Positions 1 to 11,969 of a stretch of 64,000 bases of DNA are shown here, in pieces. Both the position numbers and the translations under genes were made by a program. Each line of letters starts with the position of its first letter. The stretch's first letter is position 1. The stretch lies in assembly GCA_009741485.1 (NCBI GenBank), contig CM019214.1:29602746-29666745 (forward strand), in the 5' to 3' direction. This DNA comes from Malurus cyaneus samueli. Lineage: Eukaryota; Chordata; Aves; Passeriformes; Maluridae. A model generated the notes under the pieces. The model was not told the origin of the DNA, did not search any database, and saw nothing but the letters and a program-made list of their open reading frames with translations.

Positions 1-91
1 AACTTGCAGATAATGCATCCCTGCCAGTTTCATTGTCTCATCAATGCACTTGGAAGTTAATGAGTTTCCTCTGAAAATGGTGTTTGGATCT
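1..91 (-). CDS. RASA3: RASA3 coding exon ~12 (partial): RasGAP arginine finger
   Basis: The 5' 91 bp of an exon that runs off the left edge of the window. It begins with the last base of the Gln codon and encodes 30 residues, [20 protein letters not shown] followed by [10 protein letters not shown]. The Arg in NTIFRGNSL is the arginine finger that is inserted into the Ras active site (equivalent to Arg789 of p120 RasGAP and about Arg371 in human RASA3), so this allele keeps the catalytic residue. Acceptor is cacttccag. An AG two bases further in would be out of frame. The donor lies outside the window. Confidence 0.96.
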
Positions 92-1952
92 CTGGAAGTG
101 AACAATTTTCTGCAATGAACTTTCTTTGCAATGAACTGCTAATACATGGAAATAAAAGCAGCAGCGAAAGGTGATAGAATCCTTGGTCTGAATACACAAG
201 CAAAGCCTCCCTTTGACACCAGCCTGCCATTAAATGCGGCCATGCAGCATTTTGTACTTTTCCAGGGTATAAGGCAAAAGCAGCAGCCTTGGAAAATCCA
301 GAGGGACTGCAGATCCTCTTTGTATCAGCACAGTGCACTATCCAAACACAGAGGCTCAAACCAAAGAGGTTTATGTAAATGTAGGAAACACATCTGTTTT
401 TACATGCTGCTGAACAGTGTTAGTTTGAATAAGGGAAGGAGGCAGTGATTTTACTCTCACAACTACACTGGACATTACACATGACCTACTACTTCCACCT
501 ACAAAATAAGTACTTGTGAGCTGGGAGGAGGAGGTTCCAATGACACAGCCATATTTTCTAAGAGACTTAGAGCACTGTTCTGTGATAACAGAGCACAGAT
601 CCCAGTTCAGCCCTGAGAACTGTGTGGCAAGGTGGCATCATGCAGACTCTCAGGTTCTTGTAAGAAGCTCTTTGCACAGAACTCATCTTGTACAAGCCAC
701 ACAGCCTCTGTGACTGATAAAGCTTCAGCCAGCTGCTCTATCACGTACCTGCACCTCCTTCCTTTACAATTTACATTATGCAAATAGGTACATGATCAAT
801 AATCTCATCTACAATACATACAATCCACACCTATGCTTAGTAGCAGCAGATCAAATCTGGATCTGAAGTTATTTGCTTGCTCTTATATACACACAGATAT
901 ATTTTCTGTTTTTTACAGCTTACTATTATGGTTGTACTCATTTACAAGCAGTAAGTAACAGGATGCATTATTTTGCTGGATTCATCATTTTGTTTCACAA
1001 AGAAAGGAAGCTCGCTGCCTGTTACAAATGCCAGAAAGCCCTGAAAACACCATCTTTGCTGCTTTATCACAAGAACATGACTGAGCAGGGCACAGCAGGT
1101 TTCCTCTGCTGCAGCAACCATGCTGTTTCAGCCAACCTGCAGCTCAGGAAAAACACACCTATCTACAGGAGGGAAAATACTCGACTCTCTGAAAAGGGCC
1201 AACCCACAAAAGACTTCATTTTGTACTGAGGAAGTTTACAGTTGGTATCTGTCAGTCCTTCCCAATTGTCTTTTCTACTGTTAGTCAAGAGCATGACTAC
1301 ACAGGCACAAGGTTTGTGGCAACAGAAGTTCTTTAGGACCTGCTTGGTGTGAACACTAGATCTTACACTACTGAACTATCAGCCCACCAGTAAGTCAAAC
1401 AAGGAACTTGAAAGAAGCAATGAAAAAAACCCAACTTCATTTTCTGCTGTCCCACGCCAAACTGAACCCCATTCTTGATCCTTCACCCTCAAACTGGAAA
1501 GATTAGCTGCACAGCTGCCTTAAATATCCATGATCAGGAAGAAATTTGCTTTTTGTTTTGAACAAATTTAACAAACACTTACTCAGCACTAAATGATTTA
1601 TTAGCACATGATAAAGCTGAAATTATTTCATATGAAGAGCTGAAGGTAATGTAGAATTTCAGTAATCAAATACACTTAAAACTGAGAAGAGTAAAAATCC
1701 CTGCTCTCAGATATTAGAACAGTCTTGCAAATCATTTTCACAAAAATGATGGGAACTCCTCCTAAAGGTCAAATTCACCAGATTCTGAGAGCAGCAAAAG
1801 AATTTATAAAGAACTCTGCCACTCAGCTAGGAAGAACAGGAACCACTCCAACATTTTTGGAAATTGCACAGTTCTAGAAACGGAGTGGAGGATTCTAGCA
1901 GTAGCCACTGCAGATTAGGTACATTTGATGGCAGTTTGTTTTTGGTACTTAC
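92..1952 (-). other. RASA3: Intron between exons ~11 and ~12 (1.86 kb)
   Basis: GT-AG intron with donor gtaagt at its 5' end and acceptor cacttccag. Both strands were read; the short open frames show no recognisable protein and no flanking splice logic. No transposable element was recognised. Confidence 0.9.
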
Positions 1953-2101
1953 TGAGTTCTCTTCACTTCAGCATTTGCAATGGCACTTATGAAAGGCACA
2001 ATTCTGCCATAGTGCAAGAAAAGCCGGACAAGAGGTATGGCTGCTTCCTGTTTTTCTCTGCAAACTTCACCCAAAATGTGTGCAGCTGATGCTGAAACAG
2101 G
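1953..2101 (-). CDS. RASA3: RASA3 coding exon ~11: N-terminal RasGAP helices
   Basis: A 149-bp exon: 49 codons plus CA of a Gln codon. It begins [20 protein letters not shown], continues through [19 protein letters not shown] and ends AEVKRT. These are the first helices of the RasGAP catalytic domain, up to the segment just before the arginine finger loop. Acceptor is tcctctgttcag, donor is CTCA|gtaagt, a perfect intronic consensus. The last two exon bases combine with A from the next exon to give Gln, matching KRTQ then DPN in the family. Confidence 0.97.
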
Positions 2102-2891
2102 CTGAACAGAGGAAAATAAAATCTTTTAGCACTCCTTCCTGAACAAGCACCCTTTATTTCTTTTCCCATTAGCTTCTTAATGCAGAACCCCACACAACAG
2201 TTGAAATGGCCAAATGTCTGAACATAATGTGGGAGGATGTCACATCCCCGTTTTTGTGGGTTGTAAGTTCTGGTCACAAGAGGGCAGCAATTTAAAAACT
2301 CTTACAGTACAGTATCTTTTTATGCCCCACATTTTTAATGGCTGTCTTTTCAGTAAATGTCACTTGCCTGGGAAGCAAGTGAAGAGGAAGAACTCTATCT
2401 AACCCTTCGCAATTTCAAGTCACAGTCAGTACAGAACCCAGTTCTTGTACTGAAAAAACAAAAGCACCATTACAACTGTAGAAAGTATACATAAGGGCAC
2501 ACATGGTCCAACTCTCTGACATTTCAGAATTAGTTCTTGGTTTGGGTTTCTCAATTAAGCAAACAAACCTCCCCAGTAAAGAAAATTGAGCAAACTGATG
2601 CTCACTTGTCATTTTCCGATGTAAAATTGAAAAGATACAGAATATGCAGCTTCTAAAACCACTGGGTTTCTGGGTGTGCCTTCACTCATCACACTGCATG
2701 TAGATAAAGATCTCTGTAAGGACTCAAAACAAGCACCAAGGATATGCAGAGCTAACACGGCTCTGAGGTCTGAAAAGCAAGAGCTGACCTCTCTGGTAAT
2801 TACACAACTACGCTGCCAGCAAGACAGTGACAAACATTCAGAGACCTCTGTGAAGTTGATCTGCAAGCAAACAACAGTACAAGAAGATTAC
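2102..2891 (-). other. RASA3: Intron between exons ~10 and ~11 (790 bp)
   Basis: GT-AG intron (gtaatc ... ctgttcag). Nothing recognisable inside. Confidence 0.9.
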
Positions 2892-3048
2892 CTCAACATC
2901 TGCAGATTTGAGCAGGACGTCTCTCAGCGGACTGTAATAGTCTGAGGAAAAAACATGGTCCTCAGTGTAAACCACATTTAACCTTAAGGAACCGAGGTCA
3001 TCAGGTTTCAGTGACTTGTTACCATTATCTCTGGGCTGCAGGAAATAC
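2892..3048 (-). CDS. RASA3: RASA3 coding exon ~10: end of C2B, start of GAP module
   Basis: A 157-bp exon. It completes the Trp codon, then encodes 52 residues beginning [17 protein letters not shown], passing [13 protein letters not shown] (last C2B strand) and ending LLLKSADVE at a codon boundary. The [19 protein letters not shown] segment is the helical lead-in to the RasGAP domain. It matches remembered human RASA3 almost exactly and differs clearly from RASA2. Acceptor is ttgcatatcag, donor is TTGAG|gtaatc. This is the longest complete coding exon here and the firmest single evidence for the gene identity. Confidence 0.98.
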
Positions 3049-3554
3049 CTGATATGCAAAAAATAAGACAGAAACTTCATGCTGGAACACAAGATTATCT
3101 GAGGTGATACATAAACATATAGAAATTGTACACATGCACAGAGCATTTATATATATGTATATATCAAACTCCTGAGGGTTCTGAATCATTCTTAATTAAG
3201 TTTACCAGTCTATTTTGCAACAACTGCAACAAGGGAAGTTCTGAACATAAAGATTTATGTAGATAGGATTAAAAAACCACACACTAAAACCATAGCACAG
3301 CTGATGAACTGCAGTAAATAATATAATAAAAACAACACATTAGAACTCCCACATGCAACAGAAAGGCAGACTGAAGCCTCTAATCACATTATCAAAACTT
3401 CTTGTTCTTACACTTGCTAAGATTACTTTGGCTTGCTTACAAAATAGATACAGATTAAATCCATTTAAACTTTATCACATAGCAGTAATTACTCTTAAGT
3501 CTTTAGAGCAGACATATGTTTCTACTTATTCCCCAAAAGAAAAATGTCAAATAC
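3049..3554 (-). other. RASA3: Intron between exons ~9 and ~10 (506 bp)
   Basis: GT-AG intron (gtattt ... gcatatcag), the shortest in the window. It contains a short TA-rich run at 3147-3164 and otherwise ordinary AT-rich sequence. Confidence 0.9.
3147..3164. repeat. TA-rich microsatellite
   Basis: Short run of alternating T and A interrupted by one G. Confidence 0.85.
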
Positions 3555-3659
3555 CATGCTTCATAAGAACTAGACTGTCGGAGAAATTTCAGAGGGAGTC
3601 TAAGTTCTCCCAGAAACTCATCACCAAACTTCAAGTTACTGGCATTCCAAAGATCGACC
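3555..3659 (-). CDS. RASA3: RASA3 coding exon ~9: C2B distal strands
   Basis: A 105-bp exon starting with the last base of an Arg codon. It encodes [20 protein letters not shown] and then [14 protein letters not shown] plus TG of a Trp codon. The FLGE motif is the conserved strand after C2 loop 3. At the place where calcium-binding C2 domains carry the DxD motif, this one has LWNASN, so C2B lacks the loop-3 aspartates. Acceptor is tttattacag, donor is CATG|gtattt. Although 105 is a multiple of three, skipping would remove a core strand. The next intron is only 506 bp. Confidence 0.97.
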
Positions 3660-6600
3660 CTGTAATAAAAACAAATAATTTATAGATATTATTAAGAAAT
3701 TAAAAAAAAATCCCAACCTTTTTTCCAAATTTGCTGGGTTTTTTTTTCCTTCAAGTCTGAGCTAGAAATACTTGAAACTGTACAGCAATGGTTTCCAAAC
3801 AGTTTAGATATAACCTTACTTTAGATTTCTGAATCCTTACAATTCACCTCCATAAAACATTAGTGAAAAAAATAATTCAAATTAACCTTGTTCATCTGTA
3901 CTGTTTCCACTGTCCATATTGATAAAGATTCAGCAGGCTATCTGGCTATCTCAGATAATGGAAAAACACAGGTGAAATGGACACCAGGGGAAAAAACCAT
4001 GAAGTTATTTAAGGACTCCATATAGTCAGTCTCTGTCTAACTTGGGATTACTAAAAGCTAAGTGGCGTCTTTACAGAGTTAGGCTGAACGTCTACACAGT
4101 TATTCCCAGTTTCTAGCTCCTAGGAAGATTCCTGTGTCAAGCATTCATATTTATGGCACCTAAACTAATTCTGTAGAGATATTCAAAGCCTTAGAACAGT
4201 TCTACCATTCCATATAATCTGTGTATTGACCAAAGCTTACACAAATTTTGGAACTGCGTCCCTCACATTAGGGAAGTCCTGATATGCATCTCTAGATGAT
4301 CCCTTCTCCCTTTCTTATGCCTTTAACATTTGGATGGAAAACAACTGCACTGAGATTCAAAGCAAAAGCACTGGTGTCCAACCCAGCATGTAGGTGAGTG
4401 CCACCAATGCCCACCTTGAAGCAAAGGTTTCAAACTCCAGGGTAGTCGTTTCTGTATGTATTTTAAGGTTTCCTCTAAGAGCTATTTTTATTAAACAACA
4501 AGATCAGCTGACTCTTTTGCAGCTAAGTGACAGCTTGAATGTGCCTTAAGCTTTGGGGGGACGAAAGAGGTACATGGGAAGACATAAAGGTTTTCAAATA
4601 ATGACAATTTTTAGAAGAGCGACTTTAACTTGGATAAGGTGCAAAGTCATCCAGTTGTGGACATATTTACACAACCCTCCTAGTGTCAAACTAGTCGCTG
4701 TAGACTGGCTGAGGAACAGAAGGTGACAGTCCTGTTTAAGGTTTATCTTATGCAATCACAGAAGATGTTACTTTTAAATCTCTGAGCCTTGTATCTCTCA
4801 ACAATGTCTCCTGCATCAAGGAGAGATCACACTGAACGTCTGCTAGGTAAACTTCTTCAAATTCTGATCATTTGGACCGTATTTCTGCAGGGCAAGAATT
4901 CTCCAAAAGGAAAAAAGCTGCCTTGAAAATTCCACCTCCTCTCTTTCTCCATATTTGGTGAGTTATTATCTTGCTAACCAGTTCAGACAGCTACAAGCAG
5001 CTCCAGGACGAGAGGAATCTTTAAGCCTATTTACACAGTCAAACTTACAATTTACTGAGTATTTACAGGCTACTGGTTTCTAGTTTATCCAAACTTTTTC
5101 AAGATGCCAACTAGCAATAATATGTTCAAACACACCCAGCCGATGGGTTTCCCCACAGTTACAGTAAAAAAATCAGTGTAAAGGGTCTATACAAGAGGAA
5201 TAGGAACTCAAAGCAGATCCCACACTACACAATAAGCAAAGCAGGCATGCAAATTCTGAAGTTATTGGTTTGTGCTCTTGGAATACAAAGAATAAGCAGC
5301 ACTTATTAAAAACCTTAATACACAGACCCCAGAGTCTAAAAGATTACTGTTTCCCAAGATTTTTAAAAGGCAAGACTATGACAAGTGTTATTCTGATACT
5401 GATCAGATTGTAGTCACACAAAGTAACAAACAGCAGAGAGGGGGAGAAGAAACAATGAATTCACAAGAACATCTGGTCCCCAAGTGTTGATATGCCCTGC
5501 CTACAACTTCCTACGCCCACTCAAAAAGAGAAAACTTTTCATAGCTTTAGAGAGAAATCATGAGAGACTAAGTCTCCTCTGTACCCTGTGGAATTGTATT
5601 TTTCTCAGGAGAGAAAAAGGAAACAAATCCCCAAACCCATAAATTGTATGATCTGTCCAGAGGGCATGGGGGCAATCTAACTCTCACTAAACAGAGTGGA
5701 GGAAGTGAGCGGGGGTGGAAGGGGAACCTGAGATGGAAACAAAAACACACTGTCCTATAAGGGACAAAAGCTCTAAGGAGAATTTGCCCAACCAAGACTA
5801 ACTCTTTATCTGCTTTTGTCTGTTATTTAAGTGCTTAATCTTTTTCCAACTATTCTGAAAGCCTCCTCTCAAACTATTCATCTTTACCACACTGTGATAT
5901 ATTGGTTTTCAGGAATGACAGACTTTGCTGAAGCTCAGCTCCACAGACATTATTGTTGCAGATGAATCATTGTCCAGAAAATATACTTAGCAAGTAAAAC
6001 AACTGTAGTTTTACAGTCCAGTAGAACAAAATTAGAATAATTCAAATATTATGCAATATGTAACCATTCTACACCAATGTCTGGTGTCTTCTTCAAAACT
6101 ATAAAAAAAATTATCAGAGAATCCCAGCTTTCATTTAAAATCAGTGCATGGCTGAGCATTACAGTTAAAAAGACTAGACTGGGACTCCTGACACAAGGTG
6201 TAGTCGCCCATTTCATCACATACATCCCATGGATTTTGGGGCATGTTACTTCATACCTGTCCACACCATGCTAAGCTTTGCAGAAACACAGTCTAGTGTT
6301 AGGATTAGGTCACCTGCTGTGCTGCAACACTGACCACCAAAGCGGCTCAGCACTGCACCTGGGCCTTTGCTTTTCGTCCCATGAGTTAGCTGTGGGCTGC
6401 CCCTAAACCAGCTACCCTTGCACTGCTGATGCAGCTGCTCCCTGTGAAAGAGCACAGTTCTTGCCTCCCTCATGGATGAACAGTTCCCCTTTCCTGCCTC
6501 ACAGAGTCATGGTGAGGTCTGTTAATGGTCTTGTAGGGCTGTGACCCTACATTGACAGGGTACATGAACCAGCAGCTGACTGTCAAACCAGAGCAGCCCC

Positions 6601-7590
6601 CAATTCATCCATTTGTGCATATAGGTGTGTCTCTCTGCTCTGTCTGGCTTGCTGGGAATAAGTATTGTTCCTGGTCTCCCCTCCTTTCCTTACAGCCAGT
6701 CTTGCTTCTGAAAGAACTGTGGAAATTTCTGGGAGATGCCTCACTGCCTCTCTAGAGAGAATACCTGAGGAGGGAGGTGGTGCTACTACTCTTCCTCCAA
6801 ACACTAACATGAAAGAGAGGGGAATTTCTCACCACCTGATAAAGACACAGCAGTTTTCATCTACTGTGCATCCAGATCACCAAGTCTCCAAGTTTCAGTG
6901 GTATGTGATGCTAAGATGCACGTGCACCTCCTACTGTTTTTTCTCCACTCTTCATACTCTCCACAGCCCCTGCTGACTGGCCTCAGCAGGTTTTAAAATA
7001 GCACTAAGACAGTGGCACAGGGTGGGGCGGGGTTGTTTTGGTTATGAAATCAGAACTTCTTTTTTCCTGCGCAGATGATTTCACTTTTATCATACAAAAT
7101 CTTGCAATGTAGGGTTAAAGTTTGGAAGGCAAAAGAGAAGAGAAACTGTCTCTGCCCCAGAAAAACTCTGAGTTCAAGGGTTTCCTTTCAGGGAAGAAGG
7201 ACCTCATATAGGTTGTTAAAACTAAGTGATAAAAAAAATACCCTTTAACTGAGAGCATGACAGAGCTCTGGGCTCTGCTGGGAAAGTGATGGAGGGAGGA
7301 AGAGAGGAAAGGGAAGCCCTGACATAAAAGGCTGTGCTTAATGGCAACTGCATATTAGCACAGTGTACATAGGACACAAAGGAAAATAATAAGGATCTCT
7401 CCTGCATCAGAACCAACACACGTATTCAAGATACAATCTACAGGACAGTGGAGGACAATAAACATACTGATACAGTGACAAAAACTCATCTTGATTTATC
7501 AACCATGCTTGCCACTTTGCAAACAGCATCTACTACAAACTTAGACAACTTTGGAAGACAATTTTGTACTAATAATGTATTTTATATTAC
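3660..7590 (-). other. RASA3: Intron between exons ~8 and ~9 (3.9 kb)
   Basis: GT-AG intron (gtaata ... ttattacag). The stretch 6250-6980 is less AT-rich and so carries several overlapping short open frames on both strands; none resembles a known protein. No recognisable repeat was found. Confidence 0.9.
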
Positions 7591-7670
7591 CTAATCTCCA
7601 TTTTGTCCACTTCATCAACATCTTCAATGTCAAAATGGGATTTCTTGTTGTAGCTACTGGGTCTTGTAAC
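7591..7670 (-). CDS. RASA3: RASA3 coding exon ~8: acidic loop of C2B
   Basis: An 80-bp exon of 26 codons plus AG of an Arg codon. It begins VTRPSSYNKKSHFD, continues IEDVDEVDKMEI, and the Arg is completed by the next exon. This is the long acidic loop 2 of C2B and the start of the following strand. Acceptor is ctttttattag, donor is TTAG|gtaata. Compared with the human sequence as I recall it (25 residues here), this exon is one residue longer in the acidic run. That shift also makes the later arginine finger fall at about 372 rather than human 371. Confidence 0.96.
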
Positions 7671-7950
7671 CTAATAAAAAGGAAGAAACTTTAACAGCTT
7701 GACCTGATAAAAAAAAACATTCTGATGTAAGTTTTACAAAGCTGTTGGAAGAGCTGGTATTTTACTACCATCAGTGACTTTTGTTCTGATACTGAAAACA
7801 TTCATGCAAGTAAAGTCATGTTGACTAAACAGATTACTGACTATACAAAAGTGGTGTTTATACAATCATATCTAAGAGTAAGCAGATACTCCATACTTCT
7901 CTTATAGAGAAAGACCATCTTTTAATATTACTACAGCATTTTTAGTTTAC

Positions 7951-8001
7951 CTTGACAACCAGAAAAATACCACTGAAAGGAGCACCACTTTCATAATCCA
8001 T
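7951..8001 (-). CDS. RASA3: Candidate 51-bp cassette exon of RASA3 (C2B insert)
   Basis: A 51-bp open segment between two coding exons that both meet at phase 0. It has an acceptor (ccctttaatttccctag) and a good donor (AAG|gtaaac), and it encodes 17 residues, MDYESGAPFSGIFLVVK, with no stop in the gene's frame. If spliced in, it would sit between FYFE and VTRP, at the end of the strand before C2B loop 2, without changing the frame downstream. I do not recall this peptide in human RASA3. It could be a bird-specific or little-used alternative exon, or a chance pair of splice-like sites: an open, phase-matching 51-bp segment is not rare by chance. The 280-bp distance to the next exon fits a real exon cluster. 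Inference only. Confidence 0.45.
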
Positions 8002-9362
8002 CTAGGGAAATTAAAGGGCAATTAATATTACGGTTTTAAACACAGCTCTACAAGATGACTTGAGGCACTCTGCAGAGGGTGGGGGAGGAACCAAAACCAC
8101 CCTTAAAACATTTTTTGCATTGTATCCAATTAAAATTGGAAAGTTCTTCCTGTCCTGATATCCTGGAAGTCAATTTAACAGCCCATATAACAAATACCAA
8201 GCAGATCAATTGTCCAAGAGACTCTAGCTTGTGTTATGCATATCAGAATATAGAAGTAGCTGCACAGTTCACCAATCATATTTGCAAGACTGATTAACAG
8301 GAAAACACAGGCAAAGAAAAAAAAAAGGAAAAAGGGAAGAAGCACAGAGCATTAGCATAAAAAGGTTTTGTACAAACATTTCTTAGAATTTGTTCTCTAG
8401 AATGATTATAAAAAGACTTTGATGATTGTATTTTTGCACAGCGTTTCAGAAACTTGAGAAAAAGGCTGCCCCACCCAGCTGAAACCACAGCAGGAACTGA
8501 TCAAATGCAACAGTGTATGATGATGTGTGGGTTCAGCTCTTGGTTGCACACAGAAGCTGAACTTTATTGTAGGTTTGAATATGCTTGTGGGCTTAATACT
8601 TGCCACTCGGAAAAACTGGCTTTTATTGGAAACTTCATTATTTGGTTTTGTACTGTACATGAGACCGAAATGACAATAGTTGCCTAAGCAGAGAGGAGCC
8701 AGAAAACCTTTGGGACAAGACACTCAGAGTCTTTTGTATGTATATGTGTGGGGCAGGCAACACTTTCAAGGTGATACCTAAAAACTAAAAGGTACTACTA
8801 GCAGCACTGGAGACCAGGCTCCAGACAAATGCACCTGGTAAGCCCAAAGCATAGTGGATTTAGTTAGAGTCTCCAACTTCAGCTGCTAAGCACAAATTTC
8901 CTCACACTAGCCTTTCAAACACTTCACTGTTTCAGCAAATTATCTTATGAGACTGAAAATGACATTTTCTACTACCACTGTGAAGCTAATGGTGTAATTT
9001 TTAGTAAGGAAGCAAACCTTTAAGTTTCTTACTTACCTGTAACTCAGGATTTGTTCCAAAAAGCTATAGCACAGGTGTAACTTATGGCATGTCCTTTTGA
9101 AGTAAACACTTCCTAAGAGGTTTTGATGGAATCTGCGTGTATGGCATCTCTCTGTTCACCCATATGACTACTTAGTGTTCACATTAATACAGCTTAAGAG
9201 TGATACTCCTGAAGAGACAGCTGTATGAACTAGAGATGAGGAAACTCCCAGTCCATGGTTGAAGCAGCTGACCCACAACATTGTACAAAAAAGGGGGCAC
9301 AACTCTGCTGTTTTTGTCCCTTTCATCTGGCAAGGCTGGCAAGTCATTTACCAGCTGCTCAC

Positions 9363-9379
9363 TTTTTTTTTTTTTTTTT
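9363..9379. repeat. T17 run
   Basis: Seventeen T on the plus strand, A on the transcript strand. Confidence 0.95.
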
Positions 9380-11896
9380 CAGCACATGCAGGATTACAAA
9401 CAGGTCCCCAGCACTTCCCTCTTGAGTTCCTGTAAGAGGACCATTTTCCTGTAGCTGCACACACAGCTCCACATCACGCTGCAGCTGAAGCAGTGGTGAA
9501 AACAGCTCTTAACTATCAGGTGCAAGTTTCACTCACAGCACCCCTTAAATAAGCTCTTCTGTTTCCCAAACCAACAATAAGCTATTTTTCATTTAGAAAA
9601 TTAAATCTGTGTGACTCTTTGGTCATAGAAAGGAAAGGAAAGCAAAGCACCCATTCAAAGTCTTTTACAGATCAGCTTCTTCCTTGGAGGTAGGGACGAT
9701 CATTGTGCTAGCAGGCTGCAGGAAAGCTGATGAAGCTGTTTGGAAGCAGAAAGTGACACTGCTGTCAACAGCATGAATGTCTCAGCTCCACAGGAATTGG
9801 AGCACTTCGTTTGCACGCACCAGCCACAGGTCTGCCCATGTCTCATTAGTGAATATATTTCCCAGTCATAGCAGTTCTACTGAATATTCCTTGAAGACCT
9901 TTATCCTGATACGTACTAACTGCTCTCAAAATGACATAAATCTATGATGGCTCTATCTGCACTAAGGGAATGTTTATATTTCAGAGTTCTGGCTGATTCA
10001 GTCATTTCCCAAGCTCTGCTCTTACCCCCATAGAATTCATTTTGCTCTGAGTTAGCAGAACTAACTGGGGCATGGGCTTGAGCTCAGGTTCTGCCTTTGC
10101 TAGTACTTGTACCCAACCTAGCTCTCAACCTAAAGGCAAGCTAAGCAAGCCCCCAGTCCCCTCCCTCCCAACTCTAGCTGGAAGATGCTTTGTCTCTCTC
10201 CTTCTCCCAGTATGGCACCATCTGCCAAGTTCAGCGTTTAAATACCAAAAGTTAGCTGTTTCTGCAGCACACAGAAGGCTGAGGAATCAGGGGAAGTTTT
10301 TGTGGCTTACTGAATTGTCTGAATTCCTGGATTACATTCTCATTAAAAAGTTCGCACTGACAGGCTCCTCCAAAATTGCGTATGTTAAAAATAAGGAAGC
10401 CCATTGCAGTTTATTTACATATAACATCACTCTTGCGTCACTGCCACAGTTGTGGGCCAGGTAATGGACTGAAATCCTGGGTAAACACACAGACAGCTCA
10501 GTGCAGTTTCAGCACTCAGTCTCCAGGGATCTCTGTCCCGCTCACTGTGCCCATGCAGCAGCTCCAGAGTCTCATGGAGCCAGGAAGCAGGCACAAAAGC
10601 TCACTGCTGGCAGGGCAGTTATATCCCAGGATGAGACGTGCTCAGTTAGCAGAGATTACCTTAGACAGCTATCCTGGCCTACCCTCATGGCTTCAGCCCT
10701 TCAGGCACTGCAGGAAGTGCTCCTACCAAGAAGGAACTTGCTAGATCTGTTCCTTGTATCCAAACGCATTACATCAACAAGAGCACATTTCTGCTGGCAT
10801 GACAGACTTTAGATTAGTCAGTACAACTACTGGCTTCTAGGCAGAGATGGTGATTTGTAGAGGGAGAGGGACGTCAGCAGTGTCAAGAATGATGTGCACT
10901 TCAGAGCTGCATGGTGCAACAGCACTTGTATGGCTCCTCTCTCCCCAGCTCACCTTCCTGATGTGGCTGTCAAGAAACCACAACCCCAGGTGCCATCCTT
11001 AGGCCAGCAAAGATTTCTAATACAAATGAGACCTGAATGAGACAAGCCATATGAGAGAAAGGCTTTTCAATCTATGCCAACTGCACTGTGCTACTTTGGC
11101 TTTCTTACATCAACTTTGTTGAGGTGTCTACTGAAATAGAACAGAGAAGCATAGACCAGGACTATGATATCCAAGAGAAAAAGAGAATGATACATATACT
11201 TGAGAAGACAGAATGAAAAGCTTCAAGAGGGATCTAAATTACAAACACATGCAGGTATATGTATGGACACAACATAATTAGAGCTACTCTTGCCAGAAAG
11301 AACCAAAATGAGCACTTCATAGAAGTTACACTTGATCTTAACTAGACCTGTTGAAAATGTTCTATATTAAATAATGCTGTAGAGCTTTCACCCACTTGAA
11401 GGAAAGGCACTGGTATTGTAGCAGACTGGTAGACAGCCAGAACGACCAATTTAAGTGTATTTTTCCTCTGCAGTTTTCAGTCTTCCTAAGGAGATAACCT
11501 TCCTCCCATTGACTGGGAAAGACAGGGGGGAGCAGCTATAAAAACATAGACTAAGAAAAAATATATAATTTCTCTGCATGTGCGGTTTGTTCAGGGTTTT
11601 TTTTAACTCATTTTTAAGAGCCTTTTTTCAAACCTGTAGTGGAGTGAGTTGTGATTAAGTATAAAGCCTGTTGCTCAGAAGTGCCCAACTTGAAACTTTT
11701 CCTGTGGAGCACCTGAGGTGAAGCAGGATAGTGCTCCTTCAGCAGACAGCCAGTCTGAGCCTGGGTACTTCTTTCCCTCACCATGCTTTGAAACAGTCTT
11801 CAAAGATGACAGCTGGCACAACATGGAGCAGGATGCCGTGCCAACTATCCACAGTATAGTGTTTCAGCTTATCACCCGTTCCTTTGAAATACCAAC

Positions 11897-11969
11897 CTCA
11901 AAATAAAACACTTCATCAAAATGTGGATTGTTGGTCTTCTTTTTAACTTTAGTCTTTTTGGCTTCTGAT
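11897..11969 (-). CDS. RASA3: RASA3 coding exon ~7: basic strand of C2B
   Basis: A 73-bp exon. It finishes the Arg codon with A, then encodes 24 residues: [20 protein letters not shown] and FYFE, ending at a codon boundary. The lysine-rich stretch followed by NPxFxEVFxF is the standard C2 strand-3/4 signature; the basic patch is typical of C2 domains that contact acidic lipids. Acceptor is ttaattcag. The donor GAG|gttggt departs from the usual gtaagt at the third and fourth intron bases, so it looks weak. A candidate 51-bp cassette exon (7951-8001) lies downstream in phase with this exon. Confidence 0.96.

Larger units (their letters stand above)
7671..11896 (-). other. RASA3: Intron between exons ~7 and ~8 (4.2 kb)
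   Basis: GT-AG intron with a weak-looking donor (gttggt) and acceptor ctttttattag. It holds the candidate cassette exon at 7951-8001, which would split it into 280 bp and 3.9 kb, and a 17-bp T run at 9363-9379. Open frames around 10072-10812 overlap one another and are not recognisable. Confidence 0.88.

Noticed and set aside
10072..10812. Overlapping plus-strand open frames of 103-130 codons
   Set aside because: They overlap in different frames, have no recognisable domain, and sit in a less AT-rich stretch where stops are rarer.
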